The notes beneath the pieces are model-generated. The model made no database searches. It was not told the origin of the DNA and saw only the letters and a program-made list of their open reading frames with translations. Both the position numbers and the translations under genes were made by a program. Source: Deltaproteobacteria bacterium (GTDB taxonomy: Bacteria; Desulfobacterota; GWC2-55-46; UBA9637). Taken from it: a DNA stretch of 42,040 nucleotides. Positions 41,147-42,040 of this stretch are shown here, in pieces. The stretch lies in the NCBI GenBank assembly GCA_016219285.1, contig JACRNJ010000021.1, positions 1 to 42,040 on the forward strand, read 5' to 3'. Position 1 is the first letter of the stretch. Each line of letters opens with the position of its first letter.

Positions 41147-42040
41147 ATGACTATAAAAAATATTTTTACTATATCACTTGTCGAGACAAAGAGCGGAAGG
41201 CCATCAATGAAGCTGGTTTTGGATAATGGATGCCAAAAGGCTTTCCACAGTATTTACGATCCTGAGTCTGAGGCAATGACTGTTGTTGACGCCTTTTCAT
41301 TTAATGGTCAAGGCATCCTTGTCATCCTCGGATTGGGGCTTGGATATCATGTGGCAGAACTGGTTAAGAGGTTTCCTGAAGCTGCAATAATAATAGTAGA
41401 GAGTAGTCCTGAGATATATGAATTTGCCGTGAAACATGGAAATATTAGCAATGTAAAAGTTAAATCTCCTCATACAGGCGGAGTGGGGCGGTGTGCAGGA
41501 GAAGACATGGTTAGATTCATAGTCGGACTTCCTTCTGATGAGGCTTTAAAAGAGATTACAAAAATTCAGGTAAAGGCAGGGATGCCGCCTCTTGCTGTCT
41601 TTACATTATCCCCGGCCGTTGCCGCATTTCCAAATTACTATAATCCTATCCTTGCCTCGCTTAAAAACACCATATCGGTTAGTCTCTGGGACAGGATCAG
41701 ATATCCAAAATTTAAAGAGGAGACAGCGAAGGTTGCCCTTATAGATTTTGGCTATTTCCTAACCGTTGAAGTGGAAAAGGCGATAAGACTGCTTGGTCAC
41801 AAGGTTGCAAAGGTTCCTGTAAAGAAAGGCGAGGAGGGGGATGTCATTGTGTCGCGTCTTATGCGCACCCTCCTTGAGTTCAAGCCCGACTTTTTTCTTA
41901 CCATAAACCATCTCGGTTTTGATGAAGATGGGAGTTTAACCTCTTTTTTAAAGTCCATAGAGATGCCTGTTGCATCGTGGTATGTTGATAGTCCTGATTT
42001 GATAGTAAAGGCATTTAAAGGGAATGTGTCGCCTTATGTA
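41147..42040 (+). CDS. CgeB-like glycosyltransferase family protein, 3' end outside window
   Basis: Open from the ATG at 41147 (3 bp after the previous stop) to the last base, 298 codons, so it continues beyond the window. The N-terminal part has a Rossmann-like segment GILVILGLGLGYHVAELVKR with IIIVESSPEIYEFA, reminiscent of SAM-binding or motility-accessory (Maf/DUF115-like) folds. From about residue 185 it turns into a CgeB/DUF3880-like segment: KVALIDFGYFLTVEVEKAIR, KPDFFLTINHLGFDEDGSLT, MPVASWYVDSPDLIVKAF. The second part resembles the CgeB region of the preceding gene (DEPYD/DSPDL position). A glycosyltransferase for the same modification pathway is likely; the missing end would hold the donor-binding domain. 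Confidence 0.8.
   Translation, partial: MTIKNIFTISLVETKSGRPSMKLVLDNGCQKAFHSIYDPESEAMTVVDAFSFNGQGILVILGLGLGYHVAELVKRFPEAAIIIVESSPEIYEFAVKHGNISNVKVKSPHTGGVGRCAGEDMVRFIVGLPSDEALKEITKIQVKAGMPPLAVFTLSPAVAAFPNYYNPILASLKNTISVSLWDRIRYPKFKEETAKVALIDFGYFLTVEVEKAIRLLGHKVAKVPVKKGEEGDVIVSRLMRTLLEFKPDFFLTINHLGFDEDGSLTSFLKSIEMPVASWYVDSPDLIVKAFKGNVSPYV

Overview
The window comes from the chromosome of a Gram-negative, flagellated, chemotactic bacterium. The Gram-negative evidence is FlgH and FlgI (L- and P-ring proteins), a TonB-dependent receptor, an outer-membrane porin and a FlgH lipobox. Flagellar control combines sigma-54 and sigma-28 promoters with CsrA-FliW. Short palindromic repeats are scattered through the intergenic DNA. 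This mixture fits lineages such as Nitrospirota or the former Deltaproteobacteria, but nothing here settles the taxon.

Left part (1-11219), signalling. On the + strand lie the 3' end of a methyl-accepting chemotaxis protein (MCP), a complete MCP with a nitrate-sensor-like periplasmic region, and a membrane GGDEF-EAL protein with a CxxCH motif. Convergent to these, on the - strand, a three-gene unit runs TonB-dependent receptor -> ABC-type periplasmic binding protein (no permease) -> hybrid histidine kinase. It looks like an uptake and sensing unit.

Middle part (11336-28966), a late flagellar locus. A sigma-28 promoter serves an unrecognised small gene. A canonical sigma-54 promoter (11870-11887) precedes flgF-(69-aa gene)-flgG-flgA-flgH-flgI-flgJ, where FlgJ is a rod-domain/M23-peptidase fusion. 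A sigma-28 promoter overlapping the flgJ stop drives flgM-flgN-flgK-flgL. A porin, a small PstS-like binding protein and an MCP are embedded next, followed by csrA-fliW. A third sigma-28 promoter then drives fliC through a long, hairpin-rich leader, followed by flaG-fliD-fliS. The logic is classic: sigma-54 for rod and ring genes, FlgM restraining sigma-28, and CsrA/FliW controlling flagellin translation.

Right part (28967-42040), a probable flagellin- or surface-glycan modification island behind a second sigma-54-type promoter: methyltransferase, 47-aa protein, NodU/CmcH-type carbamoyltransferase, 59-aa protein, SGNH/GDSL hydrolase, glutamine-dependent asparagine-synthase homologue, zinc-ribbon/methyltransferase-like/glycosyltransferase fusion, CgeB-like glycosyltransferase with TPRs, and the start of another CgeB-like protein cut by the window edge. 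The first ~5 kb of the island is visibly more AT-rich than the flagellar genes.

Most unusual observations: a three-stem structure directly upstream of csrA; tandem hairpins sharing a 17-base sequence in the fliC leader; a 7-bp tandem repeat just inside flgA; a ~57-bp palindromic repeat family in at least five intergenic places; repeat DNA absorbed in frame into flgJ and perhaps the flgI N-terminus; and a sigma-28-driven small gene of unknown function.
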